DNA of 31,460 bases from Sperchopsis tessellata (GCA_033557685.1 JAWQRN010000321.1:1-31460), one strand, 5' to 3'; shown: positions 10,551 through 22,294, numbered from the stretch's first letter. Program-made: numbers and translations. Notes: generated by a model not told the origin, from the letters alone.

Positions 10551-11517
10551 ATATCTATGGTTCCATATTTTCGAGAAAAAATTAGTTTGCAATTATACTC
10601 ACTAAATTTACTCCCTACTGGACTGGAAGTAAATGACAAGTGAAATATTGGCTCCTTTTATAACAAAAAAAAAAAAATGACAAAGATTCGTGTTTTTGAA
10701 GATCGCTATCTTTAAAAGGGCTAAATATTTCACTTTTGTTTATATTAGGTTTATGTTTTATTTTTAGTTAATGAATCCCTCTACCAAAAGTGAAAGCTTC
10801 GACATAAGTTTTTGTCGCCTCATTGAGCAGTACATTTAATGAGTTGTATCACAAAATAATAGTTATCTCTAAAAGAAAGCACCGTGGACGTGTTACTTTA
10901 ATATCGTTGCCTTTAGGCTACCAGTCATCAAGCAATAGCCCATAATGGGTTCTATATTTTTAAAACACTAGGAATTCACGATCAAAACTTTAACGATTAA
11001 ATTCTACCTCACTGACGAGCACATTTAGGATACCTAGGATCGACAAAAACTCTTATGTGCTATTGGTAACCTTACAAAAGTTAAGCGGTGTCTACAACAT
11101 GGTGCCTATACCTACACATACCTTTAGATGTTACTTTTCACGATAAAATAAAATTTTGAATCCAGCCCTTAAAATAGTTTTACTTTTTTCTATTTTATAT
11201 TTCTAAAAAATTTGGGCTATTAGAGACATTTTAGTCACCCCTAGAACACCTTCTTGAAACTCCGGGAGTTCGCTAACCAGCGGTTAGTAACCAGTAGCCT
11301 ATATCATAAATTTGATCTGTTTTATAAAATATACGACATAAAATATACGACAAAACAATTACAATACTTCAATATCGGAAGATTTTTCGACAACACATTA
11401 ATTTCAGAAACAAACTTTGCTGCAAAATCTTTACACTATATAACAAAAAAATACATATTCTTCACGGTTCTAAGGCATAAGTATGAAACCTAATAATAAG
11501 CTAATGTTTTTTTTTCC

Positions 11518-11524
<7 letters not shown>
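10551..11524. other. AT-rich spacer
   Basis: No gene is supported. A 13-base A run lies near 10665-10677. A short duplication AAAATATACGACA occurs twice at 11326-11352. The 79-codon frame at 11254-11493 has no recognisable motif and looks like a chance ORF. Confidence 0.4.

Positions 11525-11586
<62 letters not shown>
11525..11586. repeat. (TA)n microsatellite
   Basis: About 62 bp of TA dinucleotide repeat with one TAC interruption near 11561. Confidence 0.97.
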
Positions 11587-11655
11587 ACCTTATATTTGAT
11601 ACTTTGTGTAGTAGTGATTTAATTTATTCATGCATTTATTTATGTTCACATCCTT

Positions 11656-11964
11656 CTATATTTCACAAAAATTATCAGTATCGTCATGTTTTCCGAGAGA
11701 TAACCATGTGTTAGCTTTTCTTCTTGCCGACTTATCGTCCACTCTTGCAAGAGACATTATCAGGACATATATATCAAAGGTGCTAAGTATGGTCTGAATA
11801 AAAAGAACTGAGTCGAGTTTTGTATCCGGAGGCCTTTTTTCCATTTCGAGGAATTCCATGGGTTGGGTCTCCAATTGGCTGATATGTGGTAGAGGATTTT
11901 GGCGAAGAGCCAATGGGGATTCTTCTTTGGGACCAAAGATATTTTTCTGGGCCCCTTGTAGCAT
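11656..11964 (-). CDS. Unrecognised 102-codon frame, probably a repeat remnant
   Basis: This is an open frame of 102 codons on the minus strand. Its base composition is clearly less AT-rich than the surroundings, and the protein is not biased to F/I/Y/N: it contains KRPPDTKLDS and MSLARVDDKSARRKAN. The nucleotides encoding MSLARV (11739-11758) are part of a 20-bp string that also occurs at 9277-9296, so part of it belongs to a dispersed repeat. I recognise no domain. It may be a fragment of a transposable-element protein or non-coding repeat that happens to be open. Confidence 0.25.
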   Translation of the reverse strand: MLQGAQKNIFGPKEESPLALRQNPLPHISQLETQPMEFLEMEKRPPDTKLDSVLFIQTILSTFDIYVLIMSLARVDDKSARRKANTWLSLGKHDDTDNFCEI

Positions 11965-12384
11965 AAATTAAGCTTGATTATATATTTTTGTTTTTGAGAA
12001 AGTTAATAAAACGAGACATTTTTATTATATCAATCCTTAATTAAACTAAGATTAACTTAACACAAACAACACATATATACTTCCAAAGATAAATTCAAAA
12101 TTAAACGATAACATGAAACTGTTTCTAAAATAAAGATTAAACATTTATTTTTCTTTATTTCTTATGTCAGTAAAATTGTCAATTATTTCTCCATAATTAA
12201 TTTTATCTGGAGCACCTCATTCTACGCGCAATAAAGCTAGATAATTTAATTTTGACTGACTTAATAAATTCCATAAATAATTTTTACTCGTCATAAAAAT
12301 AATAAATTCAACTGTATGATCATAAAACTTATTTCTCTTTCTTTACCTTTTTTCTCCGAATTAATTTTTAATTCAGAATTTTTG
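11965..12384. other. AT-rich spacer
   Basis: AT-rich DNA with no supported gene or element end. Confidence 0.4.
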
Positions 12385-12774
12385 GAGGCTCAGTAGTGTA
12401 TTTGTATTGATATGGGGCCCTTCTACGATATGTGTATGTAATCTGGTGATATTTTGTGTAAATTCTAGGGATTTTTATGTAGTAGGGTTACAATCAGAGA
12501 GCGCTTACCTGTTTACCAGAAGAGCTTGCCTGATTACCCGATAACCTGAAATGATTACGTAAAGCGCTTACGCAGTGCAGGTATGCGATTCAGGTAATCA
12601 GAAAAACGCTTCAGGTTATTAGGTAAGCGTTTCAGGTAAACAGGTAAAAGATTCCTGACGATAACATTACAACAAAAAAATCCCCAGATTTCACGTCAAA
12701 CATCACCAGATTACATACACATCTCGTAGGAGGGAAGCCGGGCCCCATATCAAAACAAATACACTACTAGCCCC
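12385..12774. mobile_element. Foldback element: long inverted repeat with internal subrepeats
   Basis: The left arm (about 12385-12565) and right arm (about 12575-12774) are inverted copies of each other over nearly their whole length. Matching landmarks include AGTAGTGTATTTGT at the outer ends, TTGATATGGGGCCC, TGTGTATGTAATCTGGTGAT, a GGGATTTTT run, and inner CTTACCTGTTTACC. The apex is a near-palindrome around GTAAAGCGCTTAC (12559-12571). The inner part of each arm is built of degenerate units such as CGCTTACCTGATTACC, about 20 bp apart. Outer ends read GGAGGCTCAGTAGTG and GGGGCTAGTAGTG. No clear target-site duplication is seen and there is no ORF. It fits a foldback or MITE-type non-autonomous DNA transposon. 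Confidence 0.85.
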
Positions 12775-13796
12775 TATTTCTTAAAATAGGATCCTGTAAT
12801 GATTTGCTACTTGCATTTATGCTTGATAGTATTCTATCCCATGTCATTAAAATGAATTCTAATTTATTAATTTCGTTCGCTAATTCCTGAGCTTCAAATT
12901 TCACAGAACATTTTTCTGATTCATCTTAATCAATATCAAATTAAACATTTTTAATTTCGTTGTAACTATTATGCTAAAGTTAAAGTTAAAACTGCATCAG
13001 CTCCACAACACTATCTTGCAGTACATACATTTTTAACTGCAAAATTTCCAGCAAACATTTTTTTTCTAAAATATGCTATCGATGCTTATAGACCAAGCAA
13101 ATATATATGAACTCTCCAATAAATTAAATACGTTACTGTTTGCAGACAAGCTTCACTAGCTCTCTTTACTACCATATTTAGGAATTGTTAAACATAGGGA
13201 AGAAAATAGCCAGTTTCGCAATGTTGTTTAATTCGATTCTACCGCATTATCATAACTTTACCTCCTGCAGTCGGTAATATGCAAATTTTACTTTTCAAGA
13301 TATTATAATCAACGTTTTCTAATGCATCTCCTGAATGCTAGAAAACAGAAACCAAAGAAAAATATTATATTAGTATATTAGTATTTCGAATAGTTGACAA
13401 AAGATAACTCACGTTGCTTTTCCCAACAATACCATATTTTTTATATGCGAAGCTGTGAACTCGTCAAATTCGGCCAAATATCAATGTTTTCACCGTTTTT
13501 CCTTTCATAAGAACAAATATATTTTCCTTTAGTGACAAATATATTTTTCATCTTCTCTTACTACTATGCACATGGGTTTGTTAATAAATGCTGAGGTCTT
13601 GAATAGGTATCTATATTTTCCAATCTATGTTTTTCATGTCTACTTTTTTAATTATTTTCTAAATATTTTTTCGTTTCCCCTAAAATTGGCCAACGTATAT
13701 AATCATTTTATCCAACATCCACTTTAAATATTTCTTCAAACTTGGATTCAAATTCTCCTACAATATTGTCTGTTTTTCTTGTTACATTTTTTGATG

Positions 13797-13829
<33 letters not shown>

Positions 13830-14049
13830 CTCCTTATAATAATAAATAGATGAAGATAATTTAAGAGTTAATTTTATTAATTATTGCTATAAACACAGAT
13901 ACAAGTAAAATGAAACAATGCACAAATTTGGGGGTTCACTTATTACATCATGAACACGTGAAGTCCTCCTTGTAATTATAAAATGTTCTGTTCTAAGTAA
14001 TTTGACAGTATTTTAGTGCATTCCATATTAATCTTACAAAAATAAAACC
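12775..14049. other. AT-rich spacer with one microsatellite
   Basis: No gene is supported in this 1.3 kb. It contains the (TA)n tract at 13799-13829. The 5' end of the Tc1-like element that follows should lie near its end, but I could not find an inverted copy of the 3' terminal sequence. Confidence 0.4.
13799..13829. repeat. (TA)n microsatellite
   Basis: About 31 bp of uninterrupted TA repeat. Confidence 0.95.
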
Positions 14050-14832
14050 CAATTGAAAGTAATCTTCAAGTGAAGTAGGTGAAATTGTTATTAACATTCA
14101 CAAAACTTAAAAATTCTTAGAGGTAAATCGCTAAAATAGTTAAACTTGCAATCTCAACTGTACTTTCAATTGTAAATAATATAAATTGACTGGCGAAATT
14201 GTCAATAAACCCAGAAAATGAGTTTTAAGCATTAAGTGAAAGACACAAGATTCGTATTACAAAATATCCGCGAAATTTTAAAAATAAGTGCCCCTAAAAT
14301 AACATCTATGGTAGCAGAAGAATGGGAAAGAACATTAACCCTGAAACCGTAAGGCTTTGCAGAATATGGATATAATGGAAGAGTACCTTGAAGAAACCGT
14401 TTCTTAGTTAACAAAATCATCAAAAAAGGATTGATATTGCTAAAACTCAGATGTATCAAGATTTTGAATTTTGGAAAACGGTGTTGTTTACTGATGAAAG
14501 GAAATTTAATATTTTTGGTTGCGATGGAAAAGGTAAAGTGTGGAGGAAAATTGGTAGGGAGATGATTATTGAAAATATAATTAAAACAGTAAAACATGGA
14601 GGAGGCTCTGAGTTGGTCGGCACCTACATGTAGCACTTTTCAGAGCTACATGTCTTGATAATGCCGTCTACAACGGTGAACAAAACGTTGGCAAATAGAA
14701 ATGCCCACAGACGGTTATCTTCCGAAAACCCTGAAGATATATGAGTAGCTATTTATTGATTTATTTTAAATATAAATATTTATCTTTTAGTGAATTTGGG
14801 GAGTGTTCGAACATTTTTGTGACTGCTGTACT
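14050..14832 (+). pseudogene. Tc1-like transposase remnant with 3' terminal sequence
   Basis: Read with frame changes, the plus strand follows a Tc1-family transposase. A helix-turn-helix region runs from about 14075 to 14230 (GEIVINIHKT, IVKLAISTV). The middle follows: KDTRFVLQNIREIL at 14239-14280, SAPK, NPETVRLCRIWI and the basic stretch near 14390-14440. The catalytic segment FEFWKTVLFTDERKFNIFG comes next, with its Asp codon at 14493-14495, then VWRKIGREM and TVKHGGGS (to about 14612). The C-terminal half with the last catalytic residue is missing, replaced by a short scrambled stretch holding inverted repeats ACATGTAGC/GCTACATGT (14626-14653). The end GTGTTCGAACATTTTTGTGA..CTGTA (14801-14830) resembles a Tc1 terminal inverted repeat. 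It is non-functional. Minus-strand frames here are shadows. Confidence 0.8.
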
Positions 14833-16379
14833 TACGTACAAATTTATTCCACTCAAAATTAAAAAATCTTAATGGCGTATCCTATGTCTACAGTCTACAC
14901 GAGTATACAACTGCAACGGAATAGTCGTTGGCACTCAGAAGACACGAACACTTATTTAGAAAGGAAGGGACTTCCTGGAGTACAAGTGGAACAAAACGAA
15001 CGATCTCCTGGCGAAAGAGGGAACCTGTCCGGACTATATTCAGACTGTTGAAGGCAGGCGAACATTAGTTTTAGATCATCAGTCCTAGTCTTAAAGTGAA
15101 GATAAATAATATGCTACATATGTGCTGCATATAATTTTTGTATTCTGGTTGGTTGATCTTCACTGGGCCAGTAAAAAAAGCGGATGCTAGACATTTATAT
15201 TCTATGTGTATTCTAATGCGGCCTTGTTCTTTGTGACAAGTAGAATCAATAATCTAATACCTATTTTTTATCACAAAAAGACTCGCCGTAAATCAGTCAG
15301 TAATTATGGGGTGAAATAACATCCTACAGATGGACGGTCAGTTCCGTTTACTCACCAGTTTATGCACATCAAAACACAGACTACTGTCCGTGCACTTTTT
15401 CTATATGATTCATAAATTTCAAACCTGTATCAACTGTTACATCATTGTAGGCTGGATAAGACACACACTTGTTTCATGTAACCTTATATTTATATTTATA
15501 ACTGATAAACATATTTTTGGATAAAGACTATTATTTTGTATAATTTGTATTTATTTGTTCCTTCGTTAATTTTATTTACCTTGAAGTTACATTTCATTTG
15601 AAATAAAAGGAAGTCACTTTTTTTGTTTCCGGAAAATAAGTGCTTTTTGAGAAAGTGTTTGCATTAGGTTTCTTTCCATCCTTATCATCGAACCAACAAT
15701 TTATAAACTTTTCTTGGCACTTATGTTTACAGAGTTTAAGTGGAAAACTTAGTTTGAAAAGGTGCTATTTATCTAAATAACCCCCTGAAAGTAGGCTTGT
15801 TATTTGGGTTTCGTTGTCTAATATTCCTGAATTAAAGCTAGTATCAATTATATCGTCTTGGTTTATAACCATATTATCTAGTCAAGAAATAAACGATCTG
15901 ATACTTATAGGCTCAGATAGTTTGTTTAAAATTTCAATTATTTGTGTGTAATATTACTTCATTAATTAACTTCAAAGTCTCTTGATTCTACTACTATTGT
16001 CATATAATATTAATACATCACATTATTTAGTGTTATTTGAAGCTTGCTATAAAATAAGTGAAAATCTGAATTCACATTATTAATTAATTGGCAAATTTTG
16101 CCAAGTAGTTTTTATATTTATAGGTATATACATATTTTAGGGTAAACTTAAAATGCGGTAACTAAATAAAGTTCAAGTAATAAAATTATTAAATTTAGGT
16201 TTATAAGTATTTATTCTACTAAATTACGTAGTCTAGTATAATTTTTTGTACACATGCTTTACCAGTCCAAAGTGTAATAAATGATCTAATCATCTTACAC
16301 ATGAAAAGTCTATTGTGGAGTAGAAGATTTTCATGGTTAAATCCTTGAATACTCTTGTTATTTATTCTATCCTGTTACC
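14833..16379. other. AT-rich spacer with a slightly GC-richer island
   Basis: No gene is supported. 14890-15070 is richer in GC than its surroundings and reads coding-like on the plus strand (YKWNKTNDLLAKEGTCPDY), which faintly recalls the RNase H region of some non-LTR elements, but too weakly to annotate. The 64-codon frame at 15330-15524 is unrecognised. Confidence 0.35.
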
Positions 16380-18776
16380 AGTGGCGCCTTTGCCGTGCCG
16401 TTTCCATTATCCTTAGACAGTGGTATATCAAACGTGATGACCACGAACACACTGAAAGGCGAGGTCAGGGCTAACGAGAGCGGGAGAAATGGTCCTCCGA
16501 AAAGGGGGTTGAGCGTGGGGCTAAGCACCTTACCTCGTCAAACACAAATGTTACGAAAGTAAACCAAAAACCTTGGAATGGGCAGATAAAAAGAAGATGA
16601 ACTTCTTAAGGGAATATAGATATGAATATGGAGCTTAGAATTGGAACGAATGACCTTAGTGCCAACAGTAAAAGGTACTGCAAGCAGTTAATGGAATATT
16701 GAAGCTTTGAATAACAAACGAATAACTAATTTGTACTGCAAAAAGATTGAAGCAGAGGTAGAAGGAAACAAGGCCAGCAAATGTGGCTGCGGATGAGAAA
16801 AGCGATACTGGAGGCAGCTGATGGTGTAATAGGCAGGAAAGAAAGAGTGAGAAACGAAGACTGGTTTGACGAGGAATGCAGAATCGCCACACAGCAAAGA
16901 AATTACGGCAACATGAAACAATTGCAGGTAAGAACGACAGCAAATAGGGTAGGTTTCGAAAACTTAAGGAGAATCGCCACAAGAGTATGCAGGCGAAAGA
17001 AGCGGGAAACTATGAACCTGAAACTGGAGGAATTTGACCAGAGTTATTTGTTAAGAAACTCAAGGAAATTCTACAAGGGCATACGTGAAAAAGCAATAGA
17101 GTTCCAGCCCAGAACGACCGCATGCAGAGACGAGAACGGTGACATCCTAACGGAGAAAAGAGATATCCTGGGGAGATGGGGTGAATACTTTGAGGACCTG
17201 CTGGCCGCTGACGTGGGAAGTGTGGATGAAGATATCCCTAAATACTATACTGTGGAACCTGAAGTCCGGACACCAACGTACGAAGAGGTGGTTACAGTCA
17301 TTAAGGCGCAGAGGAACAACAAGTCGCCAGGCTGCGATTCCATAAACCCTGAATTAATAAAAAATGCGGGTAGACCTGTGTGGGAAGCGATACATAGACT
17401 AATTGAGAAAATCTGGAACGAGGAAAGAATTCCAGAGAAAAGGAAATGGGACTAATACACCCTATACATATAAAGGGGCATAACCCTATTGAATACATCA
17501 ATAGAACATACAAGATCATATCAAGCAGAACACATAATCCACTATCCGAATATGCTGAAGAATTAATGAAGGAGTACCAGTGCGGCTTCCGGCCAAACCG
17601 TTCCTCCAATGATCAGATTCATCTCATGAGACACGTTCAGGAAAAGAGCTATGAGCACAGCATTGAACTACACAATTTGTTTATTGATTTTAGGCAGGTT
17701 TTAAATTGAATTAACAGAAGGGAGCTAATCAGACGGCTCAGTGTAATGGACATATGCAGAAAACTTATTAAGCTCATTAATGTAACTCTTAAAGGTACTA
17801 GGGCAATAGAATCCAAGTCGATGGACAGTTTCGAAATAAATAGAGGAGTAAGTTAGGGAGATGCGCTCTCAGTCTTGCTTTTTTAACCTGCTACTGAAAT
17901 ACGTGGTCAGTCAGTAGAACCTGTCTGGCAATATAGCTACAAAATCCATGCAACTATGTGCATATGCCGATGATATCGTTATAAAAACAAGGAGAGAACT
18001 CGATATAAGATATACATTTTGCATGCTGGCGGAGGAATCAAAAAAAGTAGGACTACTGACTAATGAAGGGGAAACAAAGTATATGAAAACAGCAAGAGAG
18101 AGCACGAAGGACAAAGATCCCTCAAAATAGATAAATATACTTTCGAGACTGTTAATTCGTTTACATACTTGGGGGCCACTTTAACATCAGCAAACCAAAT
18201 GAGTGAAGTGATAAGAGCTAGAATAAAGGCAGGGAACAAAGCAATGTATTTCCATAAAGATATGATAAGTTCAAAACTCGTAAGGAGAACAACGAAACTT
18301 AGAAATTATAGATCTTTGATAAGATCTGTGGTCACATATGCAAGCGAAGCGTGGACAGTGACTTATAGGGAGATAAATACACTTAGGGTATGGGAACTAA
18401 GAGTACTCATTAGGATATTATGTACAACCCAGGAGAGGGATGGTTCCTGGAAAATGAAGATAAACCACAAACTCGATACCCTGATCAACGAAGGAGATGC
18501 TTTGTAAAAGCCAGGCGTCTGAGATGGTTCGGTCATCTTATGCGTATGAAAGATGGAAGAACACCTAAAAAAGTAATAGACTGGGTACCATTGGAAGCAA
18601 GGGCGAGGGGAAGGCCAAGGAAAAGGTAGAAGGAGACCGTTTTGGAAGACATGAGATCAATGGGAGTGCGAAATTATGCAGTGCAAGTCCTACACCGAGA
18701 ACAATGGAGGGAGGTAGTGGAGCAGGCCAAGACCCACAAAGGGTTGTAATGTCACAATAATAAGAAGAAGAAGAAT
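16380..18776 (+). mobile_element. RTE-like non-LTR retrotransposon, internally deleted
   Basis: A GC-richer leader (16380-16600, with GGTCCTCCGAAAAGGGGGTTGAG-like sequence typical of RTE-like 5' regions) is followed directly by the linker and reverse transcriptase. The endonuclease is absent. The element ends in an A- and G-rich short tandem tail, AATAATAAGAAGAAGAAGAA (18756-18775), as RTE-type elements do. No target-site duplication was identified. Clade placement is from motif memory; a jockey-type or other APE-type non-LTR element is the alternative. Confidence 0.75.
16640..18749 (+). pseudogene. Reverse transcriptase polyprotein pseudogene (RTE-like)
   Basis: Recognisable parts lie in order across several frames. 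The linker (16781-17300) carries NEDWFDEECR and KFYKGIREKA. It is followed by the start of the RT fold, NNKSPGCDSINPELIKNAG (17313-17370), and the fingers segment EYQCGFRPNRSSNDQI with ELHNLFIDFRQ (17575-17700). SXGDALSVLLF comes next (17848-17880; the glutamine of QGDALS is replaced by a stop), then the catalytic palm motif AYADDIVI, with YADD at 17963-17974. YLGATLTSANQ follows at 18168-18200. The C-terminal LRWFGHLMRMKDGRTPKKV with ARGRPRKR ends the conserved order (18508-18629). At least four frame changes separate these blocks, so no functional enzyme can be made, although both catalytic aspartates survive. The role of the family is target-primed reverse transcription. Confidence 0.85.
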
Positions 18777-19211
18777 ACTACAACTGTGGTGAACTTCCCA
18801 CCCTTTTTCAGTAATATGTTCCTATAAACTTACCATAGTATTGCATATTAATTGTGAGTTTTCCTAAAAAATTTAAGTCATGCAATATTGGTAGGTACTT
18901 GCATTTATCTAAACATAATATAAATCTATGAAACTGTATATAATCGCATTGAAATATTTCAAATTTCAAAATGTTGATTGTATGTAGTTTCAAACCTACT
19001 CAGCAGGAAAATTCCTGGAAACAGTTTTCGAGGCTAACTTAACCATTATCCGTAGACCTTGCACGATAGTAGATATATTGTTTTAAGATCACTCCTATGC
19101 TTTATTAAGCGTAGTCATATTACACAAACTTAATATTAAAATATGAATGAACATGTTTAATAGATAAAACAAATATTTTATTAACTTGTACGATGAAAAA
19201 CACGAAAACTA
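18777..19211. other. AT-rich spacer
   Basis: No supported gene. The 61-codon minus-strand frame at 18808-18993 shows no motif. Confidence 0.4.
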
Positions 19212-19294
19212 TATCAGAAGTGGGATTCGAACCCACGCCCACATCGTGGACTTCGACCTGAACACAGCGCCTTAGACCGATATACAAATACGTT
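19212..19294 (-). pseudogene. tRNA-Leu(CAG)-like remnant
   Basis: On the minus strand the 3' three quarters match a eukaryotic tRNA-Leu: GGTCTAAGGCGC of the D-arm, the anticodon loop TTCAGGT with CAG at 19260-19258, a variable-arm hairpin CCAC-GAT-GTGG, a perfect T-arm box B GGGTTCGAATCCC, and the acceptor 3' strand CACTTCTGA. The 5' part that should form the acceptor stem and the first half of the D-arm (TATTTGTATA) no longer pairs, and the anticodon stem has an internal G-A mismatch. It is therefore a tRNA pseudogene or a tRNA-derived repeat with a damaged head, not a working tRNA. Confidence 0.7.
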
Positions 19295-22294
19295 TCAGTT
19301 TAAGTTAATTGTTTTTGTTGTTTATTTAATAAACATTTTGCATCTATAATAAACACTTGTTTTGTCTCAAATACACAATGTCTGACAGATTCGTCTACAA
19401 TAAACTAATATGCAGATTTCAAAATTATTGAATAAAATTTCGATATAATATATTAATATACTTGAATAGAAAGTTTAATAAATATTATTACACACTGTTG
19501 GATGATTCCTAGATTGATTCCAGGAATATGATCTATATAAATTTCCTCAAATTTATCCAAAATCATAAAGTAAGTAAATCAGTAAGCCATTTAAGTATCC
19601 TTATGAAATCTGAAATTAATATTTTATGCTTCTCCGTCATCTACTTTATATATCAAAAGTCAGTTGTATAGAATTCAGTGTGCACTCATCATTATTAAAA
19701 TAAATTTAATCATCAGTCGGCTTATGTGTTGAGGAATTATAAATACTATCTTTTTATTTGAAAAAATAATGTATTTCTAAATAACATTCATTTTAATTGA
19801 AGAGTTTATGTTATATGGTATAGTATTAAATTTATTATAGAATGAACTTTTAATTAAATTAAAAAAATTAAGTTAGTGCAATGTGTAGGAATTATTTTAT
19901 ATACTTATTAAAATTAAATCGGAATTTTGACATTTACCAATAATAGACTCAGTTAATTTTCATGACATAATTTCTAGAAATAATTTCATTACAATTTAAA
20001 AAAAAATAAAAATCTCAAGAAATGTATTGTATTGTCTACTAGTAAATTTAATTTATTAATTCCCGCAATTAATAAATTTATATTATTTACTGTTCTAAAA
20101 TTAAAAATGTATGTATAATATGCTCATTTATCTAAATTAATTTGATTACGGTTTTTATATGATAAGTTAGATATTCTTTTTTCGGAATAAATAAATTTAA
20201 CACACATGGAGAAGTCTACACCAAATATTTTATAAGATAATTTAAATTAATGATTTGTTTATTAAATTAAGATGGGCGTTGATTTCGGCTATAGCTATTT
20301 TTACAGTAGAAGTGAAGAATATTAAACTTATTCATCAATAAGAGGACCTATCTTATGCTAAACAGATGTTCTATCAATTAACTATTGTAACTTTTTTAAT
20401 ATTACAAAACGGTTAAACGTCAATTATATTGCAGTATTGACCAAATTATGACTAAATTTATAAAGCTATTAAATATATTTTTTTCAGTAACTAAACATAG
20501 TCGAATGAAATATTACATTAAATTTATTAATTTACTTAGTACATGAGTATACTAGTATAAAAGTATAGAGATTATTCGCTCTAGTCCATATTCCTTGACG
20601 TTTTCTTTACGTTTTATTAATTTTAGATACAGAAGCGAGGGCTTGATGGTTCTTTACAAATTGCTCATTGTTAGATATTTAATAATCCATCTTGTTTCCA
20701 AAAGTTTTTCATATTGATCTTTCTATTATACCTAATACTACTTGTCTAGTACTATTCATTAACTTAAATCTGTTACATCAATACTTTGAGTTTTATCTCT
20801 TTTGTGAAGAAAATATGCCCCTCGGTGTAGATCATTCCTGTTATATAAAAATATAGTAAATCTTCAAGGTTTTGTCTCCAATTAAGTTAAATAATATAAC
20901 GCAAATTTATTCATCCCATTTCCTTTTTCATGCGTAGGTATATGAGTAATTTTTGCCTGAAAATCGCAGCTTTCTGAAAAGTATCCTGTTATAAGGAATT
21001 CGCTAGTTATATTAAGGTTTCCATTATTAGTTGTAAGATATAAATTTAGTACTATTATGTGCATTTATTCATTATTACTATTATACATCTGCCTTCATGA
21101 TATCAACACGTTGTGGATAAAAAATTAACGCTTAAGTCTTAGTTTTTTTTTTTAAATAGCTGTTCTAATATAGAACAATGTCAAGAAAGTATAGTTGTAA
21201 AAAAACAGGAAACTCTTACACTACAAGAATTGAACGTATTAAAATCAACCGCCGATTGTAAAATGATTGCGAATCGTTTTAGACTGCATACGTTGTAAAA
21301 AAAAAACTGATCATACCTCAGTACAGTTTCTTCGGTACATACTAATGTCGACCTAAAATGTATGACTAGTGCAAGAACTGAAAATTTGTATTGATATATG
21401 AACACTAAAATAAAAGAAAACTGCTTTTGTAATTGGAAATAATTAATAACCTCAATTCATTGACCGTTATAATAAATAGGTGAACAATAATAAAACAATC
21501 CTAAAAATATCAAGTAATCAAATTCTTGGTCTATCGACGTATAGTTACAGTTTTTAACAAATTTACCAGCCCGCTACCCGAAAGCCAACAGGCGTTGTTC
21601 ATTAAACCTTATTTTTTTGTCCATATTTATGTGATTATATAATATTGCTAGGCAAAAATACAACTCTTTTCTTAAGGTTAGTCGAACTATATAATTGCAA
21701 TGGGTAATCTCACTTCTTGTAAAGTATAAGACGGAAACCTCCAAAATAGATAATTTCTTTCAGTTTAGGTGTTACCAGCATCTTTACAACACATTTAATT
21801 TTAGCACAGAAGTATTAGTAATTTGTGTGTATCAAATTTCGACATTATTATGCTACTGTTTAATTAAACAGTTCTTTTTTTTTGGAACGGTTTATCCTGA
21901 AACTATTTTATGAATAGAGCTTCTCACTTGACTACAACGGACAAGAATATATTTTGAATATCTTTGGATAGAATATATTATCAAATAAACTCATAAATAG
22001 TACTAAAATAGATATTTTTATAACTAGTATTTCCCACATGAGTGTGAAGATTACATAACGTCTTATGTAATCAAACGAGTGTCAGAACACGCTACCAGAA
22101 AGTGTTTGAACAGTATTCATTCTGCAAGCATGATTTTTAATGTATGAAATATGCGTAACTCAAAGTGAATTTTCTGGACAAGATTTGATATTTTTTAAAC
22201 AAATTGAACCGTAGCAAGCGAATTTACAATTCTGAGGTAAGGTGCTATTGGTATCTTTAGTATTAAAATATATGGAATGTATCGTTTTATAAGG

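Noticed and set aside
14232..14636. 134-codon minus-strand open frame
   Set aside because: It is antisense to the Tc1-like transposase; its F/S/L-rich product is an artefact.
14890..15070. Possible RNase H fragment (NDLLAKEGTC)
   Set aside because: Only a few residues resemble the ADxLAKEG motif and no neighbouring domain supports it.
16656..17609. Minus-strand frames of 77-108 codons
   Set aside because: They are antisense shadows of the reverse transcriptase region, which has clear plus-strand motifs.
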